Below, piece after piece: positions 9,726 to 19,719 of a stretch of DNA of 64,000 bases; positions within the stretch are counted from its first letter, which is position 1, and every line of letters begins with the position of its first letter. The notes under the pieces were generated by a model. That model did not search any database. It was not told the DNA's origin and saw nothing but the letters and a program-made list of their open reading frames with translations. This DNA comes from Limnanthes douglasii subsp. nivea (lineage: Eukaryota; Streptophyta; Magnoliopsida; Brassicales; Limnanthaceae): the NCBI GenBank assembly GCA_036936605.1, contig JAUPFV010000005.1, positions 154,691,195 through 154,755,194 on the forward strand, in the 5' to 3' direction. The translations under genes and the position numbers were made by a program.

Positions 9726-11626
9726 TTACTTACGTTTGTTAGGTGGACGACCGCGCGCTTTTTTCTTACCCAATGGCTCCAAAATGTTAGTTGTTTCGGG
9801 ATGGACGACGGCAAACCATTGTTTATAAACGTGCTCTATGCGTGCTTCGTCATTGGATTCCATGACACCGCATACTAGTTTGTGAAGTTTGGCTTTAAGT
9901 TGCTCGATCGTCGAGAGGTTGGTACAAACTAGGATGTCTAACCTCTTCCAATGTTCATGAAACAACTCAAGCGGCACCTTTAAGCCTTTCGCAACAAACT
10001 CATATATTTCGTGGGCGCAAGGCATATCGTGCGTAGTTCGTATGACACAACTGCAAGGCATACCGTGCGTAGTTCGTATGGCACAACCGCAAGGCATATC
10101 CGGCGGGATTGTCATGTTGCGGGCACATTCGACTTCGTCGGCCAAAAGTTTCATTGCATAGTGGGAGATGTTGTTTTTTAGTTTACCGTACACAATGTTT
10201 CTGAATTTATGTAGGGCCAACAACCGGCTCTTTTCAAAAGAAGCCTTGATGTCCCCGTGTTGCAATTCGATGAAAGTATGCAACTTCAATAAAAAAGATT
10301 CAAAGTTACCTTTGCTCGTACCGATGAAACGCTTGAGGCTCGAATGAGCGCTCTCCATCCGGTTTGTGGTTTCGTTACCAAAATGCATCCACTTGTTAGT
10401 TCTCCACGTGACAAACTTGTCACCGTACGACCCTACCCAACTTTCGGTATACTCCATCGCTTTCGGATACTCTTTGAAGTCGCGGTGCAATTCCGACCGG
10501 TAGTTCTCGTAGGCTAATTCCGTTTCCGCCAACATCATTTCATTCCACACTTTCAAAAAGGCGTTGGACACTTTCTTCTCCTTTATGATCTTTTTCGTTT
10601 TTCCTGGGATGTTCATGTTGATGTGACATCGACACAACATGTGCGTTGCATTGGGAAACACTTCCTCCACCGCATTCACAAGCGCCAAGTCTCTATCCGT
10701 CAAAACAATGGATGGTAATTCGATGGAGTGAGTTACCATCAACGAATGTAAGCATCCTAACACCCACTTGTAGGTCTCGATTTTTTCATTCGACATAAAC
10801 GCAAATCCAATGTAGAATGTTTTCCCCGTACAAGTCGCACCCACTACCTCGTACAACGGCATCCCGTATATGATCACCTTATACATGTTATCCATTAAAA
10901 TAACGTTCGGAAATGTCTGTAACAAATCCAAACTAACCGGGTGCGCAAAAAAAAGCTCGCCTATGATATCACTTCCGTCTTCACACTTTCTATGGAATTC
11001 GTAGTAGTTTAGTCGCTTTAGTTCACCAACAAGTATTAGAATTGCGACCGACCGCCTTTCTCGAGCTTCCGGTGTTTTAGTAATGCGTTGTACACGGTGC
11101 GCATTGTAGAAGAATTCTTAGGGTTTAATTTCTTCACTCCACCAAGAATATCACGAGGACGGGATCCCATTTTGTAGAATTAACCACGAAATCCATCTCT
11201 ATTTTTTGAAAGCATCCCACGTAGGAATGACCTTCTTTGTAAGATGTAGTATCGTGATTGTGAACGCCACACACAACATCTATTCCCCACAAATCATCAC
11301 CCATCTTCTTTCCTTTAATGGCGAACAGGCATCCGCATTTTTTTCGTTTCGGTAGACTTCCTCTTTAGATCCTTGGGATCTACCAGTTTTGTGTAAACTC
11401 CAAATATTTCACACACAAACTCTACTCTCGGATTTTTACGATCGTGTCTATCGCATCGGTGTAAAATAATGACAAACCCGTTATCTAATGTGGTTTCCTT
11501 AACCCATTCAATCAGGTCTGCCTGGGAGTAGTAGTGAGATTTGGTGTTGAACAACTCGCCATAATCGACGGAGCAAGGCACCGGTATTTCCTCCTCCTCC
11601 GCCTTCGCCATGCACGAACTAGACAA
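9726..11626 (-). pseudogene. FAR1/MULE transposase with SWIM zinc finger
   Basis: The N-terminal piece (11626-11315) reads YYSQADLIEWVKETTLDNGF, as in FAR1-related proteins. After a frameshift near 11330 the WRKY-GCM-like zinc module continues (KKCGCLFAIKGKKMGDDLWG, then CGVHNHD). Further breaks occur at 10940-11150. The 401-codon frame at 10931-9726 is the MULE transposase domain: FPNVILMDNMYKVIIYGMPL carries the first catalytic Asp, PSIVLTDRDLALVNAVEEVF the second, then MLCRCHINMNI. The SWIM finger is at about residues 285-325, ending MPCAHEIYEF. The tail is basic (KKKARGRPPNKRK), an AT-hook-like or nuclear targeting signal. Intact relatives cut and paste the element in the nucleus. At least two frameshifts make this copy defective. 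Confidence 0.85.
10029..10100 (-). repeat. In-frame 36-bp tandem duplication inside the SWIM finger
   Basis: Two copies of a 36-bp unit (GTGCGTAGTTCGTATG at 10029 and again at 10065) encode the duplicated 12-residue module CAIRTTHGMPCS and CVIRTTHDMPCA. The SWIM motif C-x-C-xn-C-x-H therefore has an extra Cys-rich loop between its first Cys pair and the final CAHE. Confidence 0.85.
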
Positions 11627-11764
11627 ATCGTCCTTTGACTCATCCTTTAACTTTTCATCTCCACTCTTTAACTCTTCACCCTATGTAAAAAAAACCCTGA
11701 ATTACAAGCATGGATAAAATAAGCCAACCCCAACGGTAAGAAAATTCATACATTGTAGGAGGTT

Positions 11765-12225
11765 GCCCCGCTTGTTCTAGATGGTTACCATCGGCGGGGA
11801 CATTGTTACACCGGCGATTTTAAATTCTTGAACCGGCGGGGATATTGTCAACCGGCGGTTGACAATACAACACTCGCCAGGGGTCTAGCTCAAAATCAAA
11901 ATCCTATTATGCATAAAATACAGGGGTTTACCTCGGCGGTTAAACAATCCCAAACCAGCAGGGGAACAATCCAACCCCGACAGTTGACAATACTTTACCC
12001 GACGGGGACCAAACACAAAACGAAACTCTAAATGTGCACAAAACAAAGGAGTTGGCCCCGCCGGGTATAGAGTAACAACCCCGCCGGGTAAGGGTGTCCC
12101 AACCGCCGGGTGGGACTCGATGAACTCGCCGGGTGGACATGGTGTACCCCGGCGGGGAACCTTCATAGAAAATATTATGAATGTTCATAGTCCCCGCCGG
12201 TTGAGATGGGTGAAACCGGCGAGGC
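11765..12225. repeat. Right subterminal cluster of CCGGCGG/CCGCCGG palindromic motifs
   Basis: About nine good copies (for example AACCGGCGGGGA at 11832, CCCCGCCGGGTA at 12057 and 12080, ACCCCGGCGGGGA at about 12146) and several degenerate ones alternate in orientation over ~460 bp. They mirror the left-arm cluster at 6206-6580. They lie upstream of the transposase start, so they could also be part of its 5' region. Confidence 0.8.
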
Positions 12226-12639
12226 ACTTCGGGTTCTACCTTTCTAAATGTGGAAGGTCTACCAAAATGGAAACTTTTCTAAATAGATTGGTTAGAACAA
12301 CTACCATATTTGGAGTCCCATGCTGCTCAGCAAGCTTCTCACATTCCGAGTCCATCCTTCGATTATTCCGAATTTACAAAAAAAATAATGATTTTTGGAG
12401 GTTCAAGTGTTTATTTGTGAGTTTTTGAAGTTTTTGAAATTTTTGGAGTTTTTGAATTTTTTGGAGTTTCAGAAATTTTTGTTAAGTGTTGAGTATAAGA
12501 GGGTTGTTTGGAGGAGTAATTTTGTGTTCTTCTACATTTGGCTAACCATACCCACATTCCACTACAAGACAAAAATAAAGATTCTTGGTCAAAGGGTAAA
12601 ACCGTCTTTGACTATTGAATTAAAAAGATTCTCTATATT

Positions 12640-12683
12640 TTGGGAATGGTTAACAAAAATTGGGCCCTAATTTAGCCTAACCC
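12640..12683 (-). repeat. Right terminal inverted repeat of the MULE
   Basis: Reverse-complement partner of 5707-5755, ending CTAATTTAGCCTAACCC at 12683. One extra G is present at the tip relative to the left end. Confidence 0.75.
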
Positions 12684-12692
12684 TTAATCAAA
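12684..12692. repeat. Right target-site duplication of the MULE
   Basis: TTAATCAAA pairs with TTAATGAAA at 5698-5706, one mismatch in nine. Confidence 0.75.
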
Positions 12693-13130
12693 TAGAGTAA
12701 TACAAAGGGACCACAAAAAGGTCAAAGAATTATAACGACTTAAAAATTTCAATTCCTTCCTATGTTGAAAAATTTCAATGAACCAAAAACCAAACTTCCG
12801 AAAAATCTCAAGATCCTTTCCATCAACAAGCTGAAGAACATTCCATTGCAAAATCCTTCCAGCTAAGTGACTATAGCTTTAAAATGCAAACTTCCGAGAA
12901 TCCAGCTTTCATCTCCCATCTTTCAACTAAGACCAGAACCTCTTCGATCATTAATTTCAAGACAAGCGGCTACTTTACACCAGCCTTAAATAAGAGCTTC
13001 TCTAATCCAAAGATATGCAAAGAAAAATTTCAGAACACAGCTTCTCCAATATTCGAAACAATCTGCATACAAAAAAAAAGGAGAGATGGCTTTGTCAAGC
13101 CAACGTTGGCTGCCAATTAGCAGAAGATAC
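12693..13130. other. No gene recognised
   Basis: Anonymous sequence between the MULE and the 3' region of the minus-strand LINE. A 78-codon open frame at 12884-13120 has no recognisable content. The LINE 3' UTR may reach into the right part. Confidence 0.45.
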
Positions 13131-13424
13131 AGGTACAATCTAGGATACACATAATTTGAGATTAAGCTTCTAGATTAAAATAACCTGTTATACCTTTCTA
13201 ATCTAGTTATTTCTTTTAAGGAAAAAAGAGCATTGGTTTGATTAAAATTAGTTCTTATCTTACATTTAAGGGTCCATCTCGCGAGCCAATCAGTGCTCTG
13301 ATTTTGGACCCTTGAAATACGAGAGATAAACATATGCGAAGAGATAAGCTTTCTACAGCATAAAAGAATCTGATTAAGTAATACGGATACTTACCATTAG
13401 CTAACATGTTAACCAGAAGAAGAT

Positions 13425-13518
13425 AGTCAACTTTTATTTCGATTTTGCTGAAACCATTCTTTTTGCAGAGTAGTCAACTTTTATTTCGATTTTGCTGAAA
13501 CCATTCTTTTTGCAAAGC
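13425..13518. repeat. Near-perfect 47-bp tandem duplication in the LINE RNase H region
   Basis: AGTCAACTTTTATTTCGATT begins at 13425 and again at 13472, and the copies are nearly identical to TTCTTTTTGCA. The duplication repeats the end of the RNase H coding segment (KRMVSAKSK) and knocks the frame out. High identity suggests it is recent relative to the LINE. Confidence 0.9.
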
Positions 13519-16500
13519 AGTAAGCCATCAAGAAGGGTGTGGGACTCAGCCATGATAGGAGTCATTTTATCATAGAGATTAGAACCTCCTTTAACAATGG
13601 TGTTACTCTGATCCCGGATAAGGAAACCACCAGACGAATTTCCATTATTAAGGCAGGAAGCATCACAGTTGAGCTTGAGGTAATTATCTTTAGGAAGACA
13701 CCACTTTATATAGCTTGTTTTCATTTTTCAGATGAATAGCAAGTACAGCCCCAATCCTTGGCAATGTTCAAGTCCTTACGTCAATGTTTAGCTTTAAGTA
13801 AATTAGAATGATCCAGACTGATTATAATATAGTTTATGTACCTGATAGTAGCATCAATACTAAGATATTTGTTGTTGAACTTCCTATTATTCCTAGCCTT
13901 CCAAATGGTCCAGAAAATAATCAGAGGGAGAATATTTCTAATATGGAAAGACCTAGCAGTAGACCAAAACCAAGAGCGAAGCGTGTGAACAATAATCATA
14001 TATCTCTAGACTTTGATTTTAAACAAAATACCATAGTGATTCCAAAGATTCCAAGCAAACTCACATGATATAAAGAGATGTAAATGAGATTTTATGTTTC
14101 AACACCATTGACATTTAGATACAGTAGTAAAGTGCTTATGTTGAATAATGGTATCAACTCGAATAAACTTATGAATTAGTTTCCAGGTAAGAAAATACAT
14201 TTTTTTAAGAATAACTGAGTTCCAAATTTTGTCAAATAAGTCAGATGTTATGCTTTTCTCTAATGTGATTCTAGGTCAGCTTGGTATTGAATTTTGTATC
14301 ATTAGAGAGAAACCAGACAATAGATTCCTCAATCTCGTTTTTTACATAAATTTTATGAATTAATTCAATGTTATTTTGATTAAGGAAAATTCTGAGTCTA
14401 TAGTCATTTCAATTGTTATTCTACCAAAATTCAATAACATTTTGCTGCCTATAACCAGAATTGTTCATGTTGGTATTCAAAGTAACTAGGGAAGGAGATT
14501 CATACCAATTTTCAAGCCAAAATTCAACATTAACGTTTCCTAGATTCCATCTTATATGAGGCTCATCCACCTCTTTAATTCTACACAGCCTCTTCCAAGA
14601 ACTTGAGCCAGTTTTGTTGTAAGAAACTTGAAGATGATGGAGGGAGTTGCAGTAAATATCATTCATGAGATTAGCCCAAAGGCTAGTATTGCTTCCATAG
14701 GTGAGCCACACCTTACAGTCATAGGTAACTTGAAGGTCAAAAAATTTACGAATGTTCAAACCACCTTCTTTTTAAGTCTTACAGAAGTTCTCCCATTTGG
14801 ACTAGTGAATTTTCCTATCAATAGAATTAGAGCCCCACAAAAATTTGTTAAAGATGTTGTTAGATCTGTTGATAATAGACTTAGGGATTAGGCTGCTTTG
14901 ACACTAAAAAAAAGGAATAGACATTAACACAAAGTTAATGAGAGTGATTCTGCCTCCAAATGAGAGATTTTTGTCTTCCCAAACTCTGATCTTATCATTA
15001 ATTTTGTTAATCATAGGCAAGTAATTACTGTTCTTGTTATTAGAATTCAGAGTTATACCCAGATACTCAATAGGTAAGTTCTCATACTTAAAACCAGAGA
15101 CATCCGTTATAGAATAAATCCTAGCATTGCCAATCCTAGATGATAATAATTTTTGTTTTATCTTTATTAATAGATTGACCAGAATTGTTTTGATAGATTT
15201 CTAAGAATTGACTAAGATTTTCAATAGTGTGATCAGAGCTATTGGATAAAATCAAAATATCATCAGCAAAAATAAGAGTTGGGATAAGCAGGTTACTTCT
15301 AGAATGAAAATACATATCATTGTTGTTCAAAAACAGATTATGAGAGCCTCTTATGAAAATTTATTCATCCAGAATGAAAAGACAGGGGGGCAGAGGGTCC
15401 CCTTGTCTTGATCATCTTCTGGTTTTGAAGAAATCATACACTTTTCCATTAACAAGTGAAGAAGTATAGACATTACAAATCAGATTTTTAATCAGATTAG
15501 TGAAATTAGCAAAGAAACCAAAGGACTCCGGCACCTTTAAGATGAATCCATGAGCAAGCTTATCAAAAGCTTTGGACATGTCAACCTGAATAATCACGTT
15601 CTTACTATTTTTCCTTCTGCTTAAATCATAGACAATATCTTTAGCAAATAAAACATTGTCATGAATAGAAGAGAAGGGAACATAAGCACCCTGAACCTTG
15701 GAAATGATCTTAGGCAAAATTTGAATCAATCTCTAATTTATTACTTTAGAAATAATTCTGTTAAGTAAGCTACACATGCTTATAGGCCTAAAATATTTAC
15801 ATTGAGTGGGGTTCACCGATTTAGGAACTAAGCATATACCAATAGAGAGAATACCTTTGAGGATTTTCTTACCCATGATGCGGTCAACTATGGCAGGACA
15901 TAGATCATCCTTTATTATCTTCCAGCAAGTTTTAAAAAAACACCCATTAAATCCATCCAATCCTGAGGCAATGGAGGAATTAAGGTTGGTAATAATGTTC
16001 TCAATTTCCTCCTCAGTAGGAGCAGTTAACAAAGAAGCATTATCAGAGTCAGCAATCAATTTAGGAGTTAAATCCATATTGTTAGGTAAGAAAAGTTTTA
16101 AAGAACTTAGCAGCAGAGTATCCAATTTCATCTTTAGTAGTAATCCAGTCATCAACATCTCTAATACTATTAATAGCATATCTCTTCCTCTTCTTTTTTA
16201 CATAATTATGAAAGATCTTCATGTTTTTGTCACCATCAGCTATCCAAGAGGCATAGCATTTCTGAGACTAGAAGTTTTCCTCCATCTTAAGAACTAAAGG
16301 CAGAGTTACATTAGCTTTGAAAAGATTCATTTTCGTATCAGGGTTTTTGAAGAACCGGTGGTGATTCTCCATATGAGAAACTTGGATTTATGCCTACTGC
16401 ACTTTACATAAAATATTACTAAAGTATGTTAAATTCCACTTTTTAAGATCATTTTTAAGCCTAGATAATTTAAACCAGAATTTAAAGAGAGGAGATCCCT

Positions 16501-16595
16501 CCATCTAGGAATCCCAATTGTTCTTGACAAAAGCAAAAAGTTATCATCCAAGGTCCAGATATCCAGGAATTTAACACTTTTATAATGAGTTTCAC
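13425..16595 (-). pseudogene. LINE ORF2: endonuclease tail, RT, zf-RVT, RNase H (decayed)
   Basis: From right to left on the minus strand: FLDIWTLDDNFLLLSRTIGI at about 16560 (post-endonuclease linker); the RT N-terminal part at 16179-15733, with SIASGLDGFNGCFFKTCWKI and PTQCKYFRPISMCSLLNRII; the next RT block with VDMSKAFDKLAHGFIL at about 15590; the RT catalytic box LIFADDILILSNSS at about 15270, with both Asp intact; the connection domain at 14759-14421 (EFWLENWYESP); the zf-RVT tail at 13999-13781 (LPLIIFWTIWKARNNRKFNN); and RNase H at 13724-13434 (LKLNCDASCLNNGNSSGGFL). LINE ORF2 proteins nick the target and prime reverse transcription. Multiple stops and frameshifts make it inactive. 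Confidence 0.85.
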
Positions 16596-16780
16596 GGTTA
16601 AAAACCCTGTCAAGTCATCAGTGTTTGACACCTGTTGCATTCGTGCCACTAAGCTTCAAACGTCCCCAAAACGAGTCAGTGTTGTTTCAAATTGTTGCAT
16701 TTTTGTCACTGACGCGTGAAAATTAATGGGAAGGTGACACGTGTCACCCTAATGTACACATTTTTGTTCCACATACGGTC
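16596..16780 (+). repeat. MULE-type terminal repeat, related to the MITE at 17949-18456
   Basis: Beginning GGTTAAAAACCCTGTCAAGT, this ~130-185 bp stretch aligns with both ends of the MITE at 17949-18456: GTGTTTG, TTGCATTCGTGCCACTAAG, GTCCCCAAAACG and the later GACGCGTG occur in the same order. It marks the exact left edge where LINE coding sequence stops. I found no partner in inverted orientation near 19430, so this is either one terminus of a larger element carrying the L28 fragment or a broken MITE. Confidence 0.65.
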
Positions 16781-17180
16781 ACCCATTAAATCCTACCATA
16801 AATACCCCTGTTTATTAGATTTTTACCTTTTACTTTTTACATTTAACTTTTTTACTTAACCTCATTTACCTTTTTTACTTTTATCTCAAATATTTACTTT
16901 ATTACTTTATCTTAAATATTTATAATAAATGGGCCCATTAAATTTCTCTTCCACTATCTTTTTCTCCCCAACTTCTTTGTTCTGGAAACTCATCAATCAA
17001 CACTTATGGTTCTTCTTCTTGTTATGGCAGAACTAAACAAACACCAATCGACAGAGAAACCCTAATTTCAGATATAAAAAACTTGTTCTCTCTCCTCAAA
17101 CTCTTCTTCTCTGTTGTTTAACGTCTCATTGGGTTAAAAACACCCATCTAAACCCCGAATTCATTCTCTCGATTTATATT
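16781..17180. promoter_or_regulatory. T/pyrimidine-rich region upstream of the L28 fragment
   Basis: Pyrimidine-rich sequence with repeated CTTTTTAC/TTTACC runs, GGGCCCATTAAA at 16930 and AAACCCTAATTTC at about 17059. GGCCCA and AAACCCTA are motifs typical of plant ribosomal protein promoters, so this may be captured 5' flanking or 5' UTR sequence of the L28 gene. No coding sequence seen. Confidence 0.4.
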
Positions 17181-17424
17181 TTCTAGGTTTAACCCTTTTT
17201 GAATTGCAGAATCTTCAAACCCTAAACCCCAAATTCATGTTTTTTAGGTTTAACCCTTTTAAAATTGCAGAATCTACAAACCCTAAACCCCAAATCCAGG
17301 TTTTTCCTATGTTTAACCCTTTTCGATTTGCAGAATCTTCAAACCATAAACCCAAAATTCAGGTTTTCTAGGCTTAAACCTTTTTTATTTACAGATTCTT
17401 CAAACCCTAAACCCTAAATTTAGT
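17181..17424 (+). repeat. Four tandem ~62-bp units, each with a telo box
   Basis: Units begin near 17187, 17248, 17311 and 17372. Each reads roughly GTTTAACCCTTTT, then TTGCAGAATCTTC, then AAACCCTAAACCC, then AAATTCAGG. AAACCCTAAACCC is a double plant telo box, common in 5' regions of plant ribosomal protein genes, and TTGCAG looks like a splice acceptor. The array directly precedes the L28 coding fragment, consistent with amplification of a segment of the parent gene's 5' intron or UTR. Confidence 0.8.
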
Positions 17425-17449
17425 TCCATACACTTCTCCTATAATATGG

Positions 17450-17758
17450 GTGAAACCGAAAGACCATAAATATTATTTTGGCTTGGCAAACCGAAAGACT
17501 GTGAGCATTGTTCCACAAGGTAAGGATCCGTCGGTGGTACTTGCTACTAAAAAGACAAAGAAGCAAAACAAGCCCGCTACTTTAGTGAAGAAGTCTGTTC
17601 TTAAGAGGGAGCTCACTAAGATGGCTAAGAATGTTGTTAATAAGATTTTAGACAACTTCTACATACCAGATTTGAAGAAGAAAGCTCTTATCAGGCTTAG
17701 TGTTGTTCGCCGAAGCCTTAGGGTTTTGAAATCTTGTATCAAGAAGAGAACCAGATAA
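17450..17758 (+). pseudogene. RPL28: Truncated 60S ribosomal protein L28 (eL28), captured gene fragment
   Basis: About 100 codons match the C-terminal two thirds of plant eL28: YYFGLANRKTVSIVPQGKDP, then VVLATKKTKKQNKPATLVKK, then a MAKNVVNKILDNFYIPDLKK block and SVVRRSLRVLKSCIKKRTR, ending TAA 17756-17758. eL28 is a structural protein of the cytosolic large ribosomal subunit. The N-terminal ~55 residues are missing; the only upstream ATG (about 17446) leads to a stop after seven codons, so no normal start is present. The coding part is open without frameshift, with 3' UTR-like sequence to 17948 that continues after two MITEs at 19216. It lies inside the block splitting the LINE, beside a MULE-type terminal repeat at 16596, so gene capture by a MULE (Pack-MULE) is plausible. 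A truncated duplicate of a host gene is the alternative. Confidence 0.85.
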
Positions 17759-17939
17759 TCGAGGAAGTGAGAGATTAGATTATGCCTATAGCTATGATCG
17801 ATTGTTAGTTTGTTGTTGTTTATCTCAAAACTCAAAATTCAAGTGAAGACTTCATCTTTTAGTTATCTTCTCGAGCTTATGAAAAACAATTGCCTCTTTA
17901 TATTGAAATAAATTTTTGCTATTCTTCTTTTAGTTTACT

Positions 17940-17948
17940 TCTAAATTC
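17940..17948. repeat. Left target duplication of the 508-bp MITE
   Basis: TCTAAATTC, matched by TTTAAATTC at 18457-18465 (8 of 9). Confidence 0.8.
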
Positions 17949-18456
17949 GGTTAAAAACTGTGACTGGTCACCGGTGTTTGGTACTTGCTGCATTATTACC
18001 ACTAAGGTTCCTTCGTCCCCAAAACGGGTCATTATTGTTTAAAAATGTTGCATATATGGTCATTGTCGCGTGTTAATTAACAATACAAAGACATTTAGAA
18101 CCCAAAGTTATAATTTTTTTGTTACAAATACATTTATTAGACATTTCACACCCAAAATACTCATTAAAACGATTTTTATCTTTTAATTTAAAATGTTCAA
18201 TAACGATATTTGTAGTCACGCTAGTGTTGATCTACACCATGTTAATCATAAAAAATGGGTATATTCAATGACCATATTTGTAACAAAAACATTATAACTT
18301 TGGGTTCCATATGTCTCTGTATGGTTATTTAGAACGAGACAGTGACCATATATACTATATTTTAAAACAAAAATGACCCGTTTTGGAGATGGAAAAACCT
18401 TAGTGGCACGAATGCAACAAGTGCCAAACATCGGTGACCAGTCATGGTTTTTAGCC
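17949..18456. mobile_element. MULE-type MITE, 508 bp, with long terminal inverted repeats
   Basis: The left end GGTTAAAAACTGTGACTGGT and the reverse complement of the right end GGCTAAAAACCATGACTGGT continue similar for over 100 bp (CACCGGTGTTTGG/CACCGATGTTTGG, TTGCAT, CCACTAAGG, CCAAAACGGGTCAT). Nine-bp target duplications flank it. No coding capacity. It inserted into the 3' flank of the L28 fragment and shares its terminal sequence with the repeat at 16596. Confidence 0.9.
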
Positions 18457-18465
18457 TTTAAATTC
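18457..18465. repeat. Right target duplication of the 508-bp MITE
   Basis: TTTAAATTC. It overlaps the target duplication (18461-18468) of the next MITE, so the two insertions are immediately adjacent. Confidence 0.8.
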
Positions 18466-18468
18466 CTA

Positions 18469-19215
18469 TGAGGCATGGGCATTCGGTTCTTTGGTTCGGT
18501 TCAGTTCGGTTCTTTCGGTTCTCGGTTCTTTTGGTTCTTCAAAACTAGTACCCATTTAGGAACTGAATAAATTTCGGTTCGGTTCGGTTCGGTTCGGTTC
18601 TTCTTAATTCGGTTCGGTATGAGTACTTAACTCGGTTCCAATCGGGAAGTTTTGGATACTTTAAATGCTTTGCAATATCAACATATATAAAACTCTTTTT
18701 ACACTTTAACACAATAAAACTATGTTAGATGGTAAGAAAAAATATACTAAATATAAGATATATTCAAAATTAATATATTAAAGAATAATATTAGAAATAT
18801 AAAGAAAATGGAGAAATAATATCAAGTTTATTAAATTATATAAAGGTTGATATTTTGTTATTTTATTTATACGCATAATAGTTTGTAAATATTTGTCCAT
18901 TTTGAATAAAGTATGTTGTCATTTATTAAAGAGAACATAATTGGAGATCAATGATAAAAGACAAATTTAGAAGAATCTAACTTTGAAATAGAAAATATAT
19001 TTTCAAAACAATTCAAAATTAAAGTTTAATACATGGCTTCGGTTCCTCACGGGTACCCACGGTTCTTCGGTTCGGTTCGGTACGGTTCCGAGAACCGTGG
19101 GTAATTGAAAACTGGAACCATTCGGGTATTATGAAAGAACCAAATCTACTTCGGTTCGGTTCTTTCAGTTCGGTTCGGTTCGGTTCTTTCGGTTCCGATT
19201 AATATGCCCATGCCT
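18469..19215. mobile_element. hAT-type MITE with TTCGG-rich ends, 747 bp
   Basis: The termini are AGGCATGGGCATTCGGTTC on the left and, in reverse complement, AGGCATGGGCATATTAATCG on the right, with an extra TG at the left tip. A perfect 8-bp duplication AATTCCTA flanks it (18461-18468 and 19216-19223), the hAT size. The subterminal regions are arrays of TTCGG/GGTTC pentamers and the core is very AT-rich. Non-coding. Confidence 0.85.
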
Positions 19216-19430
19216 AATTCCTATATGTGCTCTGTTTTATTGATTTTTATTACTGCAAATGAAAGAAAAAATCTGCAGGTCTTTGAAAGAGTGAATATAT
19301 GTTATTTTAGTCAGATTTGGCTGATTTTTAGTATGGGTTGTTTAATTATGCTTAGTTACCTAAACATGTACTAATTACCATTTTTTTATTGGAAGTAATA
19401 ATTTTTTCCTTTTTAAAAATATTTTACCAG
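19216..19430. other. Remaining 3' flank of the L28 fragment, unassigned
   Basis: Sequence continuous with 17759-17948 once the two MITEs are removed, resembling a 3' UTR or downstream region (CTCTGTTTTATTGATTTTTA). The edge with the LINE endonuclease near 19430 shows no recognisable terminal repeat. Confidence 0.45.
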
Positions 19431-19712
19431 TTAATTTATATTCGTTATGTCTAAATGTAAAAATTGATCATGATTTGAACTAATAACAATTGAACAATCA
19501 TTATTCCACATTAACCATATTTTGTTATAGAGATTAGAAGTGTAATTATCAAAGCCCAACTTAGCAGAAATACTAGGCAGATTATCATGTTTCATAAGAG
19601 GATCTTGGCAAGTAAATAGATCGATGTTCTCTTTCTTGATTATGTGACTGAGTCTTCTGAAAGTAGCTTTGTGGTTAATTTCACAAAGGTTCCAGTTAAG
19701 AACTTTAATCAT
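19431..19712 (-). pseudogene. LINE endonuclease (APE-type) N-terminal fragment
   Basis: MIKVLNWNLCEINHKATFRR and LGFDNYTSNLYNKIWLMWNN match the start of the endonuclease in the plus-strand LINE at 32.6 kb (INIINWNIRGIKDKASLRRL, LGFENFTYNITNKIWIFW). The metal-binding Glu block reads CQDPL instead of VQEPL, so the catalytic Glu is replaced by Asp. The frame stops at the edge of the interrupting block. Confidence 0.8.
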
Positions 19713-19719
19713 CTTGAAT

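Larger units (their letters stand above)
5707..12683. mobile_element. Mutator-like element (MULE) with transposase-OTU and PMD genes, about 7 kb
   Basis: The ends are inverted repeats. The left end at 5707 (GGTTTGGTTAAATTAGGG, then GGTTAACCA, then CCCCAA) matches the reverse complement of the right end at 12683 (GGGTTAGGCTAAATTAGGG, then GTTAACCA, then CCCAA). Near-identical 9-bp duplications flank both ends. Inside, the minus strand carries a FAR1/MULE transposase followed by an OTU-type peptidase domain. The plus strand carries a plant mobile domain (PMD) gene and a small hypothetical gene. Both subterminal regions hold CCGGCGG palindrome clusters. MULE transposase linked to OTU, and PMD domains within MULEs, are known associations in plants. 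Stops and frameshifts in the transposase/OTU gene suggest this copy is no longer autonomous. Confidence 0.85.

Noticed and set aside
12884..13120. 78-codon plus-strand ORF as a small gene
   Set aside because: No homology recognised, no promoter or splice context, and it lies in an intergenic spacer between two transposons.
17181..17424. Interstitial telomeric repeat
   Set aside because: CCCTAAA occurs only once or twice per 62-bp unit and is embedded in unrelated sequence; telo boxes next to a ribosomal-protein fragment explain it better.
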